Shown piece after piece: positions 42,252-51,836 of a DNA stretch of 64,000 nucleotides. Origin of the DNA: Anaerolineaceae bacterium. Lineage in GTDB: Bacteria; Chloroflexota; Anaerolineae; Anaerolineales; Anaerolineaceae. Positions within the stretch are counted from its first letter, which is position 1, and the number at the start of each line of letters is the position of its first letter. The stretch is from positions 186,001-250,000 of the forward strand of contig JAJUGU010000004.1 of assembly GCA_029265815.1 (NCBI GenBank), read 5' to 3'. A model generated the notes under the pieces. The model was not told the origin of the DNA and did not search any database. It saw only the letters and a program-made list of their open reading frames with translations. The position numbers and the translations under genes were made by a program.

Positions 42252-42860
42252 ATGCGGATAAAACCTACGGCCATTTTCCTTCTTATGTTTATGATCTTTT
42301 CAGGTTGCACCGTTACCCCCTCTTCCGTTACCGATACTGCTTCTTTCTCCCAGACCCCATTACCTATGGATGAGGCGGTAACTGCAACACCGGAGGAAGT
42401 TATGTTCACCTTATCCAGCCCTGCTTTTTTAGACGGTGGCTTCATCGATGAAAAATACACCTATAAACTCGGCAGACAGTGCAGCGGAGAAAACTATTCT
42501 CCGCCCTTAGAATGGAAGGGGATGCCCGAGGGTACGCAATCCTTGTTACTGACCGTGATCGACCCGGATGGAGGGAACTGGGTGCACTGGGTTCTGGTCA
42601 ACATTCCATCAGATATCACCTCGCTGCCAGAGGAAATCGGCGGACCGGCAATTGGCATCGCGGGAACAAACGATTTTGGTGAGATCGGCTACGGCGGTCC
42701 GTGCCCGCCTTCAGGCACGCATCACTATGTCTTCACACTGTACGCGCTAGACACCACCCTGGATGTTCAAACAGGTGCCACACTCAAAGCCATTACCCCT
42801 CTATATCAAAATCACATACTTGGAAAAGCCGTCCTCACCGGTCTCAAGAAAGCAAAATAA
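42252..42860 (+). CDS. YbhB/YbcL-type PEBP lipoprotein
   Basis: A 202-residue lipoprotein: signal peptide with lipobox FSGC, short linker, and a phosphatidylethanolamine-binding protein domain (YbhB/YbcL family, about 50-202). The ligand-site features are visible: CSGENYSPPLEW, LLTVIDPDGGNWVHWVLVNIP, GYGGPCPPSGTHHYVFTLYALD. Bacterial PEBPs bind anionic ligands; some inhibit kinases or proteases. ATG 42252 is chosen because it begins the signal peptide; an upstream in-frame start at 42237 only adds five residues. Confidence 0.88.
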   Translation: MRIKPTAIFLLMFMIFSGCTVTPSSVTDTASFSQTPLPMDEAVTATPEEVMFTLSSPAFLDGGFIDEKYTYKLGRQCSGENYSPPLEWKGMPEGTQSLLLTVIDPDGGNWVHWVLVNIPSDITSLPEEIGGPAIGIAGTNDFGEIGYGGPCPPSGTHHYVFTLYALDTTLDVQTGATLKAITPLYQNHILGKAVLTGLKKAK

Positions 42861-42907
42861 GAAAACCATAAGCATCATCTCAAAAATCAACTAAAATTGA
42901 ACACATT

Positions 42908-43675
42908 ATGGATATCCTCCAGTTTCTGATCGCAGCCATTGGAGCTTTTGCGGCTGGAGCCGTTAATGCGCTGGCAGGCGGCGGCACACTGATCACTTTT
43001 CCGCTGCTCACCGCCCTGGGGCTGCCGGCAGTCACCGCCAACATTACCAGTACGGTTTCCCTTTTCCCTGGTTATTTTGGAGCTACCTACGCCCAACGTG
43101 CAGATTTGGCGGGTCAGAGAACACAAATGAAATTGCTTCTGCCGGCCGCGGCTGTTGGTGGATTGTTCGGGGGTCTCCTTCTGGCTTATTCAGGTGAAAA
43201 AACCTTCCGGCAAATTGTTCCGTTCCTGATCCTGTTCGCCTCCCTGCTGCTCGCATTGGGTGAACCACTTAAAAAATGGATATCTGCGCACAACCAGAAT
43301 CGACAGCAATCGGCGAAATCTCCCATCATTGCGGTGGTCGCAATCGTGTCAGCCGCGGTGTATGGTGGATATTTTGGAGCCGGTTTGAGCGTGATCGTGC
43401 TCGCGTTTCTTGGTTTACTCTTTGATGATTCACTCACCAGACTCAATGCTCTGAAACAGGCCATTGCCTTCGCCACCAATACTGCTGCCGCAACCTACTT
43501 TCTCTTCTCTGGAAAGGTAATCTGGAGCCTGGCTGCCGTCATGGCAGCCAGCGCTCTGCTGGGCGGAATTGCAGGGGGTAAACTTGCCGGTAAAATCAGC
43601 CCCACACTTCTGCGCTGGCTTGTGGTCAGCATAGGACTGATCGTTGCGGTCATCTTTTTCATTCAAATATATTGA
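42908..43675 (+). CDS. TauE/SafE-family permease
   Basis: A 255-residue protein with seven or eight helices and the TauE/SafE starting motif FAAGAVNALAGGGTLITFPLL, repeated in the second half as YFGAGLSVIVLAFLG. Family members export sulfite, sulfoacetate or other organosulphur anions. No sulphur-metabolism gene is adjacent. TAAAAT at 42892-42897 ends ten bases before the ATG, with no ribosome site: possibly a leaderless transcript. Confidence 0.87.
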   Translation: MDILQFLIAAIGAFAAGAVNALAGGGTLITFPLLTALGLPAVTANITSTVSLFPGYFGATYAQRADLAGQRTQMKLLLPAAAVGGLFGGLLLAYSGEKTFRQIVPFLILFASLLLALGEPLKKWISAHNQNRQQSAKSPIIAVVAIVSAAVYGGYFGAGLSVIVLAFLGLLFDDSLTRLNALKQAIAFATNTAAATYFLFSGKVIWSLAAVMAASALLGGIAGGKLAGKISPTLLRWLVVSIGLIVAVIFFIQIY

Positions 43676-43712
43676 TTAATATTTGCTCTGAAACAACTTC
43701 TAAGGGAGACAA

Positions 43713-44921
43713 ATGATGACATCATTCGTGAAAGATGCAGCACATCACCTTAAAGTTCTATGCAATGAGATCGACACCCGCAGAGTGGGCAGCAGCGGAA
43801 ACCAGCAGGCAACCACTTATGTAGCCAACAAGCTCCGATCGCTTGGATATCTGGTTGAGGCACCCTCATTTGATTGTGTAGATTGGGTAGGAGGAAAAGC
43901 CTGGTTGAAAATCGCAGATCAGGATTTCGAAGTATTCCCCAGCCCGTATTCCCTACCCTGTGATGTAACGGCATCTCTGCACACCGCGGGATCACTCAAT
44001 GAGTTGCAAACGGTTGTGTGTAAAAATGAAATCCTCTTACTTCACGGCGAAATTACCCGCGAACAGATCATGCCGAAAAACTTTCCTTTTTACAATCCTG
44101 AATTACACCAACTGATCGTATCGCTCGTTGAAAGCAAGTCTCCCGCTGCGATTGTTGCAGCAACGAAACGAAATCCTGATTTAGCCGGAGCAGTCTACCC
44201 TTTCCCTTTATTTGAGGATGGGGATTTTAATATCCCCTCAGTTTTTACCACTGAAGAAGTCGGCCATCGTTTACTCACTTATGCCGGAAGGACAGCCTTC
44301 CTTTACAGTCAGGCGGAGCGCATCCCCTCAAAAGGATGTAACGTCATTGGCCGGTTGAATCCGGGTGCAGTGTCAAAGATCACAGTCTGCGCTCACATCG
44401 ATGCCAAGATCGGTACTCCCGGCGCCCTCGACAACGCCGCTGGTGTTGTCACGTTGATGCTCATTGCAGACCTATTGAAAGACTACTCCGGCAGTAACGA
44501 AATCGAACTGCTGGTGATGAATGGCGAAGATTATTATGGGGCTAACGGCGAAAAACTATACCTGGAACAAAACGATGGAATCTTGGGACGAATTCAATCT
44601 TTTATTAACATGGACGGTCTCGGTTTTCAAACCGGAAAGACAGCGGTCTCCTTCTATAACCAGACCGAAGAGCGGATAACCGCATTTCGTTCCATTTTAC
44701 AGAAATTCCCTGGGATCTATGAAGGTGAGCCCTGGTACCAGGGAGATCACATGGCGCTGGTGATGAACGGTGTGCCCGCCATTGCAATCACCAGTGAAAA
44801 ATTCATGGAGATTGAGCAAAACTACGCGCATACTGCAGCGGATGTCACCTCGCTGGTGGATCTTGAAAAACTGGTTGAGACTGCCCGTGCAGTGAATATG
44901 ATCATCCAGTCGATTGGATAA
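43713..44921 (+). CDS. M28-family zinc aminopeptidase
   Basis: A 402-residue peptidase. The metal ligands of clan MH are in VCAHIDAK (His), GALDNAAG (bridging Asp) and MNGEDYYGANG (Glu, Asp region), with a second ligand His near the C-terminal end (NYAHTAAD). The usual protease-associated-like insertion occupies about 80-195. No signal peptide is seen, so it is probably cytoplasmic. AGGGAGACAA precedes two adjacent ATGs; 43713 or 43716 could be the start. Confidence 0.88.
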   Translation: MMTSFVKDAAHHLKVLCNEIDTRRVGSSGNQQATTYVANKLRSLGYLVEAPSFDCVDWVGGKAWLKIADQDFEVFPSPYSLPCDVTASLHTAGSLNELQTVVCKNEILLLHGEITREQIMPKNFPFYNPELHQLIVSLVESKSPAAIVAATKRNPDLAGAVYPFPLFEDGDFNIPSVFTTEEVGHRLLTYAGRTAFLYSQAERIPSKGCNVIGRLNPGAVSKITVCAHIDAKIGTPGALDNAAGVVTLMLIADLLKDYSGSNEIELLVMNGEDYYGANGEKLYLEQNDGILGRIQSFINMDGLGFQTGKTAVSFYNQTEERITAFRSILQKFPGIYEGEPWYQGDHMALVMNGVPAIAITSEKFMEIEQNYAHTAADVTSLVDLEKLVETARAVNMIIQSIG

Positions 44922-45302
44922 TCAAGTTATTCTTTACATCTCGTCTTTCATTAAAATAAAGTAAAAATAGCATACACTTAGAAAAAAAAGGGTGGTTACG
45001 AAGCCAACCCCTAGTGATTCATCTCATATTTTACATTCTGAGCTAGAAAACAACCTGTTACTCCCAAATAAGACTCCTCTTCTACTTTATCAGATTGTTC
45101 GTTTGGCAGAGAATATTCCCGCAATAAAATAATTCTTATGGATCACATTCCTGAACTCAATCCAATCTCACTGATGTTCTCTGAAACCGAGTATGAGAAG
45201 AAAATAATTGTCTTTCATGATAAATATAGCGAGACATTTTCCTTGAAATTTTTAAATTGACCAGTGACCCTCATCCATTGAATCCATTTTAGATATTGAT
45301 AA
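44922..45302. other. 381-base gap between convergent genes, one doubtful 40-codon frame
   Basis: A low-G+C region between the M28 peptidase and the NfeD-type gene. No promoter, tRNA or strong terminator was recognised. A 40-codon plus-strand frame at 45138-45260 has no ribosome site and no recognisable domain, so it may be a remnant. Confidence 0.4.
45138..45260 (+). CDS. Doubtful 40-residue frame
   Basis: ATG 45138 to the stop at 45260 encodes 40 residues, mixed charged and hydrophobic, with SETEYEKKIIVFHDKYSETF near the middle. No Shine-Dalgarno site and no known family. The composition looks protein-like, so it may be the remains of a longer gene or a small unrecognised one. Confidence 0.2.
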   Translation: MDHIPELNPISLMFSETEYEKKIIVFHDKYSETFSLKFLN

Positions 45303-46637
45303 TTATTCCTCGCGAACGATCAGCCTCACCCCTTCGACCCTCACCACGACCACCCGACTGCCTTTTTTGATTGGCTTTGCGCTTTCTGCCAGAGAAGCGC
45401 TCCATTGTTCACCTGCAACCTGTACAATTCCGTGCGGGTCAATATCTGTAACGCTGGTGCCGATTTTTCCGACCATAGATTCGCGCCCGGTGATGATTGG
45501 CTTCTTCAATGCCCGTACCGCGATCATCACCACGCCAAAGAAGGTCAACCCAAGCACCACTCCCGTACCAATCACCAGACCGACCGATACTTTTGGGAAG
45601 CCCGGAGTGGTGATCGTATTGAACAAAACCAGGGCCCCGGCGATGAAGGATGCCGTCCCTGCCGCAGTCAACGCGCCATGTGTAGGCGCTTTGATATCCA
45701 GAATAAACAAAATGAATGCCAGGATCAGAAAGACAATCCCAAACCAGTTGACCGGTAAAATGCCCAGCCCGTAAATGGCAAGCGCGATCAAAATGACGCC
45801 GATCGTTCCTGCTGCCCATCCGCCGGGGCTAGAAATCTCGATCAAGATCGCCTGAACACCAACCGACAGGAGCAAAAAGACAATATTGGGATTGGTGAGC
45901 AGCCCCAGTATGTCTTCGATAAAACTCGTTTTTACCCGGATTAAATTTGCACCTTTGGTGTGTAAGACCACTTCCTGGTCACTTACCAGAACTGTACGCC
46001 CATCCATTTGAACCAGGAGATTTTCCAAGTCTGGAGCAATGTAATCGATCAGGCCGACATCTAATGCCTCGGATGAACTGGCCGCCTTAGCCGACTCGAT
46101 AGCTGCTTCAGCCAACACGATTGCCTCTTCGCCGCGCCTTTTCGCAAGAGATCGTACGCTGGCCTTGAGAATTTCCTTGGTTTTGGTTTCTTCGGTGGAT
46201 TCGATATCTTCGCCCTGCATTCCAACCGGGCTGGCCGCGCCGATCGCCGATTCCGGAGTCATTGCTGCCACCTGGCCTGCGAGCACCAGCATCGTCCCGG
46301 CTGATGCCGCCATGGCGCCGCGCGGGGTAACGTATACCGCCACCGGCACCGGACTGGCCAAAATATCTGCGATCAGATCATTCATCAGGTCAATACTGCC
46401 CCCTGGCGTATTTAATTCAATGACCAGGATATCTGCCCCTGTGTTCACTGCCTGATTGATGCCGCGTTTGAGATATCCCCCCCATACCGGGGTCAGCGGA
46501 CCATCCCAGGTGATCACGACCGCGGTGGGTGTTTCTGATTCTGCTTGAACCGGCACCTGCTGCCCGGCCAGAAGAAAAACTAAAACCAGTAGAAGATTGA
46601 CCAGGTAAAAGAATCGTTTATTCATCATTTTTTCCAT
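45303..46637 (-). CDS. NfeD-type membrane serine protease (ClpP-class)
   Basis: A 444-residue protein: signal peptide (about 1-32), a ClpP-like periplasmic protease domain (38-225) with LNTPGGSIDL and the catalytic Ser in GAMAASAGTM, a four-helix membrane region (245-380), and a C-terminal NfeD OB-fold domain (390-444). Such proteins cleave stomatin-like partners and tune membrane quality; no stomatin gene is adjacent. TGC-TATAAT ends nine bases before ATG 46637. Confidence 0.9.
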   Translation of the reverse strand: MEKMMNKRFFYLVNLLLVLVFLLAGQQVPVQAESETPTAVVITWDGPLTPVWGGYLKRGINQAVNTGADILVIELNTPGGSIDLMNDLIADILASPVPVAVYVTPRGAMAASAGTMLVLAGQVAAMTPESAIGAASPVGMQGEDIESTEETKTKEILKASVRSLAKRRGEEAIVLAEAAIESAKAASSSEALDVGLIDYIAPDLENLLVQMDGRTVLVSDQEVVLHTKGANLIRVKTSFIEDILGLLTNPNIVFLLLSVGVQAILIEISSPGGWAAGTIGVILIALAIYGLGILPVNWFGIVFLILAFILFILDIKAPTHGALTAAGTASFIAGALVLFNTITTPGFPKVSVGLVIGTGVVLGLTFFGVVMIAVRALKKPIITGRESMVGKIGTSVTDIDPHGIVQVAGEQWSASLAESAKPIKKGSRVVVVRVEGVRLIVREE

Positions 46638-46646
46638 CCCAAGAGG

Positions 46647-46655
46647 ATTATAGCA
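46647..46655 (-). promoter_or_regulatory. Extended -10 element nine bases before the NfeD-type start
   Basis: Minus-strand TGC-TATAAT is a perfect extended -10. The first ATG follows after nine bases, so either the mRNA is leaderless at 46637 or translation starts at the ATG three codons later after GGATGG. Confidence 0.55.
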
Positions 46656-46708
46656 CGTACCGCTTCCCTCAAAATTGAACCCGCGTCAAATAAAAATCCA
46701 ATGCAATG

Positions 46709-46737
46709 TTGACATTTTATTAATACTTTACTGTTAT
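46709..46737 (+). promoter_or_regulatory. Candidate promoter of dnaK
   Basis: TTGACA (46709-46714) is perfect; a 17-base spacer leads to TGTTAT (46732-46737). Alternative -10 hexamers lie a few bases downstream. The leader of about 40 bases ends with GAAGGAGAAATAAA before the ATG. No CIRCE repeat is present. Confidence 0.55.
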
Positions 46738-46785
46738 CCTATATCAGAATAAAAGCAATTATGCATTTTTTGAAGGAGAAATAAA

Positions 46786-48678
46786 ATGGGAAAGATAATT
46801 GGAATTGATCTGGGAACAACCAACTCAGTGGTCGCTGTCATGCAGGGCGGCGATCCTGTAGTGATCAATACTGCAGAAGGTTCACGTCTATGCCCATCGG
46901 TCGTTGCATTCAATAAGAACGGTGAACGCCTGGTAGGGCAAACCGCAAAACGCCAGGCGGTGATCAACCCGGAAAATACGATTTATTCAATCAAGCGCTT
47001 CATGGGGCGCCACTATGACGAAGTGGAAAGTGAACGCAAAATGGTTCCGTTCGAAGTGGTTCCCGGCCCAATGAAAGACGCTCGTGTACGCATCCCCGTG
47101 AACAATCGCGAATTCTCCCCGCAGGAGATTTCAGCTATGATCCTCAGTAAACTTAAGGCGGATGCAGAAGCCTATCTCGGAGAACCCGTCACACAGGCGG
47201 TAATTACCGTCCCGGCATATTTTAATGACAGCCAGCGCCAGGCAACCAAAGACGCCGGTAAGATTGCCGGTCTCGAAGTGATGCGCATTATCAATGAACC
47301 AACAGCCTCTGCCCTTGCTTACGGGTTGGATAAAAGAAAGAATGAAAAGATTCTTGTCTTTGACCTCGGCGGTGGCACTTTTGATGTTTCTATTCTGGAA
47401 GTAGGCGAAGGTGTCTTCGAAGTCAAATCTACCAGCGGTGACACCCATCTGGGCGGTGACGACTGGGATGAGGTCATTGTCAACTGGGCCGCTGATCAGT
47501 TCCTGGCTGACCAGGGCATCGACCTGCGCAAGGACCGTCAGGCTCTGCAGCGTCTGCGCGAAGCCGCTGAGAAAGCAAAAATTGAACTTTCTACGGTAAT
47601 GGAAACGGAGATCAACCTGCCGTATATCACCGCAGATGCCAATGGGCCGAAGCATTTGGTGCTCAAGCTCAGCCGTGCACGCTTCGAACAGATGACCGCC
47701 CACCTTCTGGAACGCTGCAAGAAACCATTCGAAAACGCGCTTCGTGACGCCGGTCTCCAGCCATCAAATATCGACGAGCTGGTGCTGGTTGGCGGTTCCA
47801 CCCGCATGCCGCAGGTAATCGACCTGGTGCGCAAATTGATCAACAAAGAACCCAACAAGGGCGTCAACCCTGATGAGGTCGTTGCCGTCGGTGCCGCTAT
47901 CCAGGGTGGTGTGCTCGGCGGTGAAGTGAAAGATATCCTTCTCCTCGATGTCACCCCGTTATCGCTGGGTGTTGAAACCATGGGCGCAGTGATGACCCCG
48001 ATCATCGAAAGGAACACCACGATCCCCATCCGCAAGTCACAAATCTTCTCGACCGCTGAAGATGGGCAGACTGCTGTCGACATTCATGTGCTGCAGGGAG
48101 AACGCCCAATGGCAGCCGATAACATGTCGCTGGGGCGCTTCCGCCTTGAAGGCATCCCCACAGCTCCGCGTGGAATTCCTCAGATCGAGGTTACCTTTGA
48201 TATTGATGCTAACGGAATCTTAAACGTTACCGCTCAAGATAAAGCCACCGGACGTGAGCAAAAAGTGACCATCACCGCTTCTACCAATCTGCAAAAGAGT
48301 GATATTGAACGCATGGTGGAAGAAGCGAAAGCGCACAAGGCTGAAGACGACCGGCGCAAGGAACTGGCTGAAGCGCGCAATATTGCCGATAATGCCGCCT
48401 ATCAGGTAGAAAAGGCGATCAAGGAGGCTGGTGATAAAATCCCTGCTGATCAAAAATCCAGCATCGATGCCAAAGTTCAAGAACTACGCCAGGCGATGAC
48501 CGGCGAAGATATCGCCCATATTCGAAGTTTGACCCAGGCTTTACAGCAGGAGTATTCCAAGATCATGCAGGCTACCGCCCAGACACAGCAACCAGGCGCT
48601 GACCAGACTCCGCCATCAGGTGAAGGTCCAAAATCAGACGGCGACGTGATAGACGGTGAATTCACCGAAAAAAAATAA
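46786..48678 (+). CDS. dnaK: Hsp70 chaperone DnaK
   Basis: A 630-residue Hsp70. The ATPase domain (1-380) has [45 protein letters not shown] and [11 protein letters not shown]; the substrate domain starts after the linker [13 protein letters not shown], and a C-terminal acidic tail ends [12 protein letters not shown]. DnaK folds and protects proteins with DnaJ and GrpE; neither gene is adjacent, so this is a separate copy or an orphan locus. GAAGGAG precedes the ATG; a terminator follows. Confidence 0.98.
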   Translation: MGKIIGIDLGTTNSVVAVMQGGDPVVINTAEGSRLCPSVVAFNKNGERLVGQTAKRQAVINPENTIYSIKRFMGRHYDEVESERKMVPFEVVPGPMKDARVRIPVNNREFSPQEISAMILSKLKADAEAYLGEPVTQAVITVPAYFNDSQRQATKDAGKIAGLEVMRIINEPTASALAYGLDKRKNEKILVFDLGGGTFDVSILEVGEGVFEVKSTSGDTHLGGDDWDEVIVNWAADQFLADQGIDLRKDRQALQRLREAAEKAKIELSTVMETEINLPYITADANGPKHLVLKLSRARFEQMTAHLLERCKKPFENALRDAGLQPSNIDELVLVGGSTRMPQVIDLVRKLINKEPNKGVNPDEVVAVGAAIQGGVLGGEVKDILLLDVTPLSLGVETMGAVMTPIIERNTTIPIRKSQIFSTAEDGQTAVDIHVLQGERPMAADNMSLGRFRLEGIPTAPRGIPQIEVTFDIDANGILNVTAQDKATGREQKVTITASTNLQKSDIERMVEEAKAHKAEDDRRKELAEARNIADNAAYQVEKAIKEAGDKIPADQKSSIDAKVQELRQAMTGEDIAHIRSLTQALQQEYSKIMQATAQTQQPGADQTPPSGEGPKSDGDVIDGEFTEKK

Positions 48679-48699
48679 AGTTACCCAATGTTATACCTC

Positions 48700-48724
48700 A
48701 AGGGGCAGGCAAAACCTGCCCCTT
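48700..48724 (+). terminator. Terminator after dnaK
   Basis: AAGGGGCAGG (48700-48709) pairs with CCTGCCCCTT (48715-48724): a perfect 10-bp stem with a five-base loop and a T-rich tail (ATGTTTTTG). Confidence 0.9.
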
Positions 48725-48909
48725 CATGTTTTTGTCAGTAGTGTTTCTTTCTCATCGTTAGAATTGAATTAAGATTCCTTTTCCTCCCTTTCGTATCTTT
48801 TCATTTTTTTTCATAATTTTTACTCGAATTTTTACCGGAAAAAGAAAAAACACTCCGAAGGGATATAATCGTTCAAGATCATCAAATCATTTTTCCAAAA
48901 GGTATCGTG

Positions 48910-49353
48910 ATGAAAGAATCCAGTTTGATCAGATTGAAATCTCTTGCATGGATCGAAGATGGCCACTCGCTTTTCGTGGTAAGGAACCATGATGTGGTAA
49001 AGGGCGATGATTATTACCGTCCGATAGGTGGCAGCGTCAATTTTGGTGAAAGAACCACAGATGCCTTGGTGAGAGAAGTCAGCGAAGAATTGGATACCAG
49101 TATCTCCATCACCGGTGATCCAATGATTGTGGAAAATATTTTTGTTTGTGATGGCGTAACCGGTCATGAGATCGATTATTTATACCCCGCACGGTTCAAT
49201 GATCCGGCGTTCTACACTCGAAAAATCTATCCTCTTCGTGAGGATTCTGGTACATTCTTTGATGCAATGTGGGTCGAAATCGAGGCCTGCCTGAAAGGCA
49301 TTTATCGCCTGGTTCCAGAAGAGTTAATGAGCTGGTACGCCTCACGCAAGTAG
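48910..49353 (+). CDS. Nudix hydrolase
   Basis: A 147-residue Nudix enzyme: the box GGSVNFGERTTDALVREVSEE(L) near residues 44-65 keeps the REVSEE core. It is short and basic-domain only. The substrate is unknown; the family acts on nucleoside diphosphate derivatives. ATG 48910 is preferred over GTG 48907; AAAAGG lies eight bases upstream. A TATAAT lies at 48864-48869. Confidence 0.88.
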   Translation: MKESSLIRLKSLAWIEDGHSLFVVRNHDVVKGDDYYRPIGGSVNFGERTTDALVREVSEELDTSISITGDPMIVENIFVCDGVTGHEIDYLYPARFNDPAFYTRKIYPLREDSGTFFDAMWVEIEACLKGIYRLVPEELMSWYASRK

Positions 49354-49462
49354 ATTCACGCGTTGATGATCACCTTCAGATTTAACAGCAGAACGGATGT
49401 GCAGGCATGGTAAAATTTCCGAAGGCTGCTGGCAACCACTCCACAAAGCAAAAGATGAACCG

Positions 49463-50827
49463 ATGACCCTTTCTTCCAACCCTCACCCTGTCACTTCACA
49501 CCAAGAACCTGTATCAGAGCAGTTTATCCCTACCCTGCCCGTGCGTGTTGCTGAAAGATTGCTGACCGTTTTCTTAAAAATTGCATCAAAACAATACCTC
49601 TCGCTTAAACCGGCAGATATTTCCATCGTCCCCCCGCCACAGCCCGGGCATGCCTACACGCTCTATGCACACGTTCCTTTCTGTGAGAGCCTCTGCCCAT
49701 ACTGCTCATTTAACCGCTTCGTGCTCAATCAAGACCGCGCTGTGCGATATTTCAAATCCCTGCGCGAGGAGATGCGCATCCTTTCCCGCCAGGGGTACCG
49801 GTTTGAATCGCTCTATTTTGGCGGCGGAACGCCTACCATCATGCTGGATGAACTGATTCAAACGATCGATCTGGCCCATGAGCTTTTTGAAATTAAGGAA
49901 GTCTCTTGCGAAACCAATCCCAATCATCTGGTACCTGAGGTTATCGAACAACTTAAAGATAGAGTTCAGCGCCTTTCAGTTGGTGTTCAGAGTTTCGACG
50001 ATACCCTGTTAAAACAAATGAACCGCTATGACAAATTTGGTTCAGGCACTCACATCCAGAAAAGCATTCGCGACGCAGCCCCGTTCTTTCAATCATTAAA
50101 TGTTGATATGATCTTCAACTTTCCCAGCCAGACGCCAGATATTCTGCGCCGTGACATCCAAATGGCAATGGACTCGGGCGCTCAACAGGTTACCTTCTAC
50201 CCGCTGATGACCTCACCATCCGTAAAGGTTTCTATGGCGAATAGCGTGGGTGAACTCAATACCACCCGCGAAGCCGATTATTACCGCATCATCACCGGAG
50301 AATTGAGCCGTGAATTCTCTCCAATTTCAGCCTGGACCTTTGCGCGCAACGGAACGCACATGATCGATGAGTACATCGTCGATACCGAAGAATACGTTGG
50401 GGTCGGATCAGGTGTTTTCTCCTACCTGAACGGCACGCTTTACGCCAGTACATTCTCTTTGAGTGAGTACGACCGGCGCATCGCAGCCGGAAAAATGGGC
50501 ATTACCGGTCGACAGCCTTTCAGCCGCCGCCAACAGATGCGTTACAACATGATGATGTCCCTTTTCGGGTTGAATTTTGACCGGCAAAAGTTTGCTCAAC
50601 GGTTCAACATGCCTGCCTGGCGCGGATTATGGCTCGAAATGCTGTTCTTCAATATTCTTGGCGCATTTCAAAGCAAGAACCGCAATTGTCCAACGCCAGT
50701 GGGCAAATACCTGTCGCTGGTGATTATGCGCGAGTTCTTCACCGGGGTCAACCGCTTGCGTGACATCTCGCGTGCTTCTCTGACCCCAGAAGATCGCGGC
50801 GAAAAAATAACGCAGGCCAGTATATGA
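49463..50827 (+). CDS. HemN/HemW-like radical SAM protein
   Basis: A 454-residue radical SAM enzyme. The cluster motif CESLCPYC (CxxxCxxC) near residue 73 binds the [4Fe-4S] that activates SAM; YFGGGTPTIM and SVGVQSFDDTLLKQMNR match the HemN/HemW family (oxygen-independent coproporphyrinogen oxidase and haem chaperone). Whether it makes haem, carries it, or acts on another tetrapyrrole is uncertain. ATG 49463 is chosen by family length; an upstream in-frame start at 49397 adds residues with no family match. It overlaps the next gene. Confidence 0.82.
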   Translation: MTLSSNPHPVTSHQEPVSEQFIPTLPVRVAERLLTVFLKIASKQYLSLKPADISIVPPPQPGHAYTLYAHVPFCESLCPYCSFNRFVLNQDRAVRYFKSLREEMRILSRQGYRFESLYFGGGTPTIMLDELIQTIDLAHELFEIKEVSCETNPNHLVPEVIEQLKDRVQRLSVGVQSFDDTLLKQMNRYDKFGSGTHIQKSIRDAAPFFQSLNVDMIFNFPSQTPDILRRDIQMAMDSGAQQVTFYPLMTSPSVKVSMANSVGELNTTREADYYRIITGELSREFSPISAWTFARNGTHMIDEYIVDTEEYVGVGSGVFSYLNGTLYASTFSLSEYDRRIAAGKMGITGRQPFSRRQQMRYNMMMSLFGLNFDRQKFAQRFNMPAWRGLWLEMLFFNILGAFQSKNRNCPTPVGKYLSLVIMREFFTGVNRLRDISRASLTPEDRGEKITQASI

Positions 50828-51774
50828 AAAAATCAGGCAGTTCAACCTCCATGGTTTTGAAATGGATGGGGGCAACCATTCTGGGCTTGATCTGCCTGGC
50901 AATCTTTCTGGTTCTTCTCTTAATTGGCTACTATGCCATCATGAACCGCACGAATGGCAGCATCATTTCTTCGGGTGTCGAAAGAAGATACCTCCTCTAC
51001 GTTCCTGAATCTTACGACCCTTCCGTCACCACCCCGCTCGTGGTGAGTATTCACGGATTTTCAAGTTGGCCGCAAAACCTGATGGAAACCAGCCGTTGGA
51101 ATGAACTTGCGGATCGTGAAGGTTTCATTGTGGTTTACCCCTCGGGTATTGGGTTCCCAAAACGCTGGCGGTTACCAGTCAACTTAATGGGAACACCTGG
51201 CGCTGAAGAGGACGTAATTTTCCTTACCTCATTAATTGACTCGCTGGAACAGCAATACAATATTGATCCCCGGCAGGTGTACATTAACGGGTTTTCCAAT
51301 GGTGCCGGGATGACAGTTGTGATGGGCTGTAGGCTGGCTAACCGCATTGCAGCGGTCGGCGGTGTTGCAGGCGCGTATTTATTCCCGCTTGAATCGTGCC
51401 ATCCATCCAGGCCGGTGCCAATGATCGCCTTTCATGGTACGGCTGATCCCATTGTGCCATATTCTGGGGGTACTTCCGCGCATTTTAACGTTCCCTTTCC
51501 GAGTATTCCCGAATGGATCAAACAACGCGCAGGATTAAATGGCTGTAGTAATCCCCCCACAACGATTCTGGAAAAAGGCTCAGTCACCGGGATTGAATAT
51601 CGAGAGTGCAATTCCAACGCTCCTGTTGTCTTTTACAGCATCCGAGGCGGTGGCCATACCTGGCCAGGAGGTAAGCCACTACCAAAATGGATTGCGGGGT
51701 ATACAGATCATACGATTTCTGCAACAGAGTACATTTGGGAATTCTTCAAACAGCATCCACTACCTGCTGAATAA
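50824..51774 (+). CDS. PHB-depolymerase/feruloyl-esterase-like alpha/beta hydrolase
   Basis: A 316-residue membrane-anchored esterase. One N-terminal helix (about 15-40) is followed by an alpha/beta hydrolase of the LpqC/PHB depolymerase family: VVSIHGFSSW oxyanion region, nucleophile elbow GFSNGAG, Asp near GTADPIVPY and His near GGGHTWPG. It may cleave polyester or feruloyl esters outside the membrane. Its ATG overlaps the stop of the radical SAM gene (ATGA), so the two are cotranscribed. Confidence 0.88.
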   Translation: MKKSGSSTSMVLKWMGATILGLICLAIFLVLLLIGYYAIMNRTNGSIISSGVERRYLLYVPESYDPSVTTPLVVSIHGFSSWPQNLMETSRWNELADREGFIVVYPSGIGFPKRWRLPVNLMGTPGAEEDVIFLTSLIDSLEQQYNIDPRQVYINGFSNGAGMTVVMGCRLANRIAAVGGVAGAYLFPLESCHPSRPVPMIAFHGTADPIVPYSGGTSAHFNVPFPSIPEWIKQRAGLNGCSNPPTTILEKGSVTGIEYRECNSNAPVVFYSIRGGGHTWPGGKPLPKWIAGYTDHTISATEYIWEFFKQHPLPAE

Positions 51775-51836
51775 TATTTTTTTGCCACTATTGATGCGCT
51801 TTTTGCTACAATAACATAATAGTCAAGGAGTAAAGT

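Noticed and set aside
46680-46785. CIRCE/HrcA operator upstream of dnaK
   Set aside because: The 9-base arms TTAGCACTC and GAGTGCTAA are absent; control must be by another mechanism.
47131-48083. Minus-strand open frames opposite dnaK
   Set aside because: They mirror the highly conserved dnaK coding sequence and have no start signals; shadows.
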